Below are positions 4,637-7,398 of a stretch of 7,398 nucleotides of DNA, one piece after another. The DNA is taken from positions 1-7,398 of the forward strand of contig LVAZ01000040.1 of the NCBI GenBank assembly GCA_001603055.1, given 5' to 3'. The notes under the pieces were generated by a model. It did not search any database, had not been told where the DNA came from, and worked only from the letters and a program-made list of their open reading frames with translations. The position numbers were made by a program, and so were the translations under genes. The stretch comes from Victivallales bacterium Lenti_02 (lineage in GTDB: Bacteria > Verrucomicrobiota > Lentisphaeria > Oligosphaerales > Lenti-02). Position 1 is the stretch's first letter. Each line of letters begins with the position of its first letter.

Positions 4637-7219
4637 ATGGCCACGACGATCGAGACTCTCGAAGCCCTGATTCAGCGCGTCGGCGACGCCCAGGCGGCGT
4701 ACGCGGCCTTTTCCCAGGAGAAGGTGGACGCGATCTTCCGGCGGGCGGCGCTGGCGGCGAACGCCGCCCGCATCCGGCTCGCCAAGATGGCGGTGGAGGA
4801 GACCGGCATGGGTATCCTCGAGGACAAGGTGATCAAGAACCACTTCGCCGCCGAGTTCGTCTACAACAAATACAAGGACACGCAGACCTGCGGGGTACTC
4901 GAGGAGGACCCGACCTACGGCATCCGCAAGATCGCCGAGCCGCTGGGCATTCTGGCGGGGATCGTGCCGACGACCAACCCGACGAGCACGGCGATCTTCA
5001 AGGCGCTGCTGGCGCTGAAGACGCGGAACGCGATCATCTTCAGCCCCCATCCGCGGGCGAAGAACTGCACCGCCGAGGCGGCGCGGATCGTGCTCGAGGC
5101 GGCGGTCGAGGCCGGTGCCCCGGCGGGGATCATCGGCTGGATCGAGACGCCGACGGTGGCGATGAGCCAGCATCTGATGCAGCATCCCCGGGTGGCGATG
5201 ATTCTGGCCACCGGCGGGCCGGGCATGGTCCAGGCGGCCTATTCGAGCGGCAAGCCCGCCGTGGGCGTGGGCGCGGGCAACACCCCCGCCGTGATCGATG
5301 AGACCGCCGACATCCAGATGGCGGTCAGCTCGATCCTGCTCAGCAAGACCTTCGACAACGGGGTGATCTGCGCCAGCGAGCAGAGCGTGACCGTGGTCGA
5401 GAGCCAGTACAAGGCGGTGCGCGACGAGTTTCTGGCGCGCGGCGCGGTGATTCTCGATGCCAAGGACGCGGAGAAGCTGCGCGGCGTGGTGGCCAAGGAC
5501 GGGCGGATCAACGCCGCCATCGTCGGCCAGCCCGCCGCCAAGATCGCCGCCCTGGCGGGCATCGAGGTCGATCCCGCCGCCAAGGTGCTCATCGCCGAGG
5601 TGAAAAAAGTCGGCCCCGATGAACCCCTCTCGATGGAGAAATTGTCGCCCGTCCTCGCCCTCTACAAGGCCAAGGACTTCGCGGCGGCGGTCGACAACGC
5701 GGTGGCCCTGGTGGAGTTCGGCGGCATCGGCCACACGGCGGTGCTCTACACCGACCCGCTCAACCAGGACCGCATCGAACTCTACGGCGAGCGCATGAAG
5801 ACCGGCCGCATCCTCATCAACATGCCCAGCTCGCAGGGTGCCATCGGCGACATCTACAACTTCCGCCTTGAACCCTCGCTCACCCTCGGCTGCGGGAGCT
5901 GGGGCGGCAACTCGGTCAGCGAGAACGTCGGCGTGAAGCACCTGATCAACGTGAAGAGCGTGGCGGAAAGGCGCGAGAACATGCTGTGGTTCAAAGTCCC
6001 CCCGAAAATCTACCAGAAGTACGGCTGCCTCCCCATCGCCCTGCGCGAACTCGAAGGCAAGAAGCGCGCCCTCATCGTCACCGACAAGCCCCTCTTCGAC
6101 CTTGGCTACACCGACAAGGTGACCAAGGTGCTCGACGAGATCGGCGTGGACTTCGAAATCTTCTACGAGGTGAAGCCCGATCCCGATCTGACCACGATCC
6201 GCAAGGGGCTGGCGGTGATGCAGGCCTTCAAGCCCGACGTGATCATCGCCCTGGGCGGCGGCTCGCCCATGGACGCGGCCAAGATCATGTGGCTCCAGTA
6301 CGAGCATCCCGAGGTGACCTTCGAGGGCATGGCCCTGCGTTTCATGGACATCCGCAAGCGCATCTACACCTTCCCGACCCTGCGCCGGAAGGCCATCTTC
6401 GTGGCCGTCCCCACCACCTCGGGAACCGGTTCGGAGGTGACCCCCTTCGCCGTGGTCACCGACGACGCCACCGGGCGCAAGTACCCGCTCGCCGACTACG
6501 AACTCACCCCTGACATGGCCATCGTGGACAGCGAGCTGGTCATGACCATGCCCGCCGGCCTCACCGCCCATAGCGGCATCGACGCCCTGACCCACGCCCT
6601 CGAGGCCTTCGTCTCGGTCCTCAGCACCGAGTACACCAACGGCCTCGCCCTCGAAGCCATCCGCATCCTCTTCAAATACCTCCCCGCCGCCTATCACGAC
6701 GGCGCCCGGAATCTGAAGGCGCGGGAACGGGTCCACAACGCGGCCTGCATGGCGGGCATGGCCTTCGCCAACGCCTTCCTCGGCATCTGCCACTCCATGG
6801 CCCACAAGCTCGGCGCCGCCCATCACCTGCCCCACGGGCTGGCCAACGCCCTGCTCATCAGCCATGTGGTGAAGTACAACGCCACCGACGCCCCGGTCAA
6901 GCAGGCCGCCTTCCCCCAGTACACCTACCCCTCGGTCAAGGAGCGCTACGCCCGCATCGCCGACTATCTCAAGCTCGGCGGCAAGACCCTGGACGAGAAG
7001 GTGGACGCCCTGGTCGCCGCCATCGAGACCCTCAAGCGGGAGTTGAACATCCCCGCCTCGATCAAGGAGGCGGGCGTCCCCGAGAAAGCCTTCTTCGCCG
7101 GGCTCGACGAGCTGGCCGAAGAGGCCTTCGACGACCAGTGCACCGGCGCCAATCCGCGCTATCCCCTGATCGCCGAACTCAAGCAGCTCTACACCAACGC
7201 CTACCACGGCAATCTCTAG
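4637..7219 (+). CDS. adhE: Bifunctional acetaldehyde-CoA/alcohol dehydrogenase
   Basis: AdhE reduces acetyl-CoA to acetaldehyde and then ethanol with two NADH, regenerating NAD+ in fermentation; both steps are reversible. The 860-aa product has both domains in the standard order. The N-terminal CoA-acylating aldehyde dehydrogenase (about 1-440) shows VPTTNPTSTAIFKALLALK from residue 110, GVGAGNTPAV (210-219) and catalytic Cys245 in DNGVICASEQS. A linker (about 449-470) leads to the iron-dependent alcohol dehydrogenase with GGGSPMDAAK (540-549) and metal ligands Asp649, His653, His719 and His733, plus His723 in HSMAHKLG. Known homologues assemble into spirosome filaments; this is expected, not seen. 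Length is a little below the E. coli protein (891 aa). ATG 4637 has AAGGAG 9 nt upstream. It is transcribed alone, divergently from deoR, and ends in a strong hairpin. Alanine codons shift from GCG-rich at the 5' end to GCC-rich at the 3' end. Confidence 0.97.
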   Translation: MATTIETLEALIQRVGDAQAAYAAFSQEKVDAIFRRAALAANAARIRLAKMAVEETGMGILEDKVIKNHFAAEFVYNKYKDTQTCGVLEEDPTYGIRKIAEPLGILAGIVPTTNPTSTAIFKALLALKTRNAIIFSPHPRAKNCTAEAARIVLEAAVEAGAPAGIIGWIETPTVAMSQHLMQHPRVAMILATGGPGMVQAAYSSGKPAVGVGAGNTPAVIDETADIQMAVSSILLSKTFDNGVICASEQSVTVVESQYKAVRDEFLARGAVILDAKDAEKLRGVVAKDGRINAAIVGQPAAKIAALAGIEVDPAAKVLIAEVKKVGPDEPLSMEKLSPVLALYKAKDFAAAVDNAVALVEFGGIGHTAVLYTDPLNQDRIELYGERMKTGRILINMPSSQGAIGDIYNFRLEPSLTLGCGSWGGNSVSENVGVKHLINVKSVAERRENMLWFKVPPKIYQKYGCLPIALRELEGKKRALIVTDKPLFDLGYTDKVTKVLDEIGVDFEIFYEVKPDPDLTTIRKGLAVMQAFKPDVIIALGGGSPMDAAKIMWLQYEHPEVTFEGMALRFMDIRKRIYTFPTLRRKAIFVAVPTTSGTGSEVTPFAVVTDDATGRKYPLADYELTPDMAIVDSELVMTMPAGLTAHSGIDALTHALEAFVSVLSTEYTNGLALEAIRILFKYLPAAYHDGARNLKARERVHNAACMAGMAFANAFLGICHSMAHKLGAAHHLPHGLANALLISHVVKYNATDAPVKQAAFPQYTYPSVKERYARIADYLKLGGKTLDEKVDALVAAIETLKRELNIPASIKEAGVPEKAFFAGLDELAEEAFDDQCTGANPRYPLIAELKQLYTNAYHGNL

Positions 7220-7234
7220 GCCGCTGAATCCAGC

Positions 7235-7270
7235 CCGCCCCCGGCCACCCGGTCGGGGGCGGTCATTGTT
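7235..7270 (+). terminator. Intrinsic terminator of adhE
   Basis: CCGCCCCCG (7235-7243) pairs perfectly with CGGGGGCGG (7254-7262). A wobble and two further pairs extend it to 12 bp around an ACCC loop (7247-7250). A modest T-rich tail (TCATTGTTT) follows. It starts 15 bp after the adhE stop. The stem is very stable; the tail is weak for a strict Rho-independent terminator. Confidence 0.75.
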
Positions 7271-7290
7271 TCCGGCGTTGCCCGCACCCG

Positions 7291-7398
7291 AAAAGCGGAG
7301 GCATGGAGTTTGGCATACGAACGCCGCCTTCTGTGTGCCGGAGGCACAGCACAAGTAATAGGGGTAGGGATAGGGCGTTCGCCCTACCCCTCCCTCCG
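7291..7398. repeat. Hairpin-rich intergenic segment, possible dispersed repeat
   Basis: No gene is supported here. TGTGCC (7334-7339) and GGCACA (7343-7348) form a 6-bp hairpin with a 3-nt loop. GGGGTAGGG (7361-7369) is the exact inverse of CCCTACCCC (7382-7390). An alternative hairpin pairs TAGGGCG (7371-7377) with CGCCCTA (7380-7386). The two G/C-tract pairings exclude each other. The dense small hairpins between gene ends look like an intergenic repeat element cut by the window edge, but only one copy is visible, so this is unproven. Confidence 0.4.

Noticed and set aside
4461..4670. Small plus-strand ORF of 69 codons in the adhE leader
   Set aside because: No recognisable domain and no convincing ribosome binding site; it overlaps the adhE start in another frame. 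A leader peptide cannot be excluded, but nothing supports it.
4469..7354. Very long minus-strand open frame opposite adhE
   Set aside because: Antisense shadow caused by third-position G/C bias. The plus strand encodes a complete AdhE with all catalytic and metal residues.
7361..7398. CRISPR-like or tRNA-like structure at the right end
   Set aside because: No regular spacer/repeat array and no cloverleaf. Only simple inverted G/C tracts are present.

Overview
This GC-rich window reads as part of the chromosome of a fermentative or facultatively fermenting bacterium. The evidence is a bifunctional AdhE next to a 2-oxo-acid dehydrogenase E2/E3 pair, a DeoR-type regulator and a GxxExxY gene embedded in TTCGTG microrepeats. 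From memory, that gene-plus-repeat combination and the TTCTGAC heptamer repeat are common in the PVC and planctomycete-like phyla (Lentisphaerota, Kiritimatiellota, Verrucomicrobiota). The phylum is inference; no rRNA or marker gene is present to settle it.

Layout. Positions 1-182 are non-coding as far as can be seen, with an imperfect hairpin (40-73) and a 4.4-unit heptamer repeat (152-182) that abuts the next stop codon. Four genes follow on the minus strand, transcribed right to left: a deoR-family regulator (4272 to 3496), a 2-oxo-acid dehydrogenase E2 (3470 to 2115), a GxxExxY protein (1994 to 1596) and dihydrolipoamide dehydrogenase E3 (1526 to 183). A 364-bp, partly AT-rich divergent control region (4273-4636) separates deoR from adhE, which runs on the plus strand (4637-7219). 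A strong GC hairpin follows adhE. The last ~125 bp hold small hairpins and an inverted G/C-tract repeat, probably an intergenic repeat.

How the genes fit together. E2 and E3 are the transacetylase and lipoamide reoxidation parts of a pyruvate (or related 2-oxo-acid) dehydrogenase complex, which makes acetyl-CoA and NADH. AdhE uses acetyl-CoA and NADH to make ethanol, or runs in reverse. The regulator between the two units is well placed to control both, and the divergent region has a perfect 7-bp inverted repeat and four ATCGAT words that could be its operators. No E1 subunit is in the window.

Most notable point. The GxxExxY gene (PD-(D/E)XK-like fold) sits between E2 and E3 and is bounded by 28-bp inverted repeats that match at 26 of 28 positions. 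Removing the unit would leave E2 and E3 about 35 bp apart plus one repeat, so it looks like a discrete cassette placed in a housekeeping operon.
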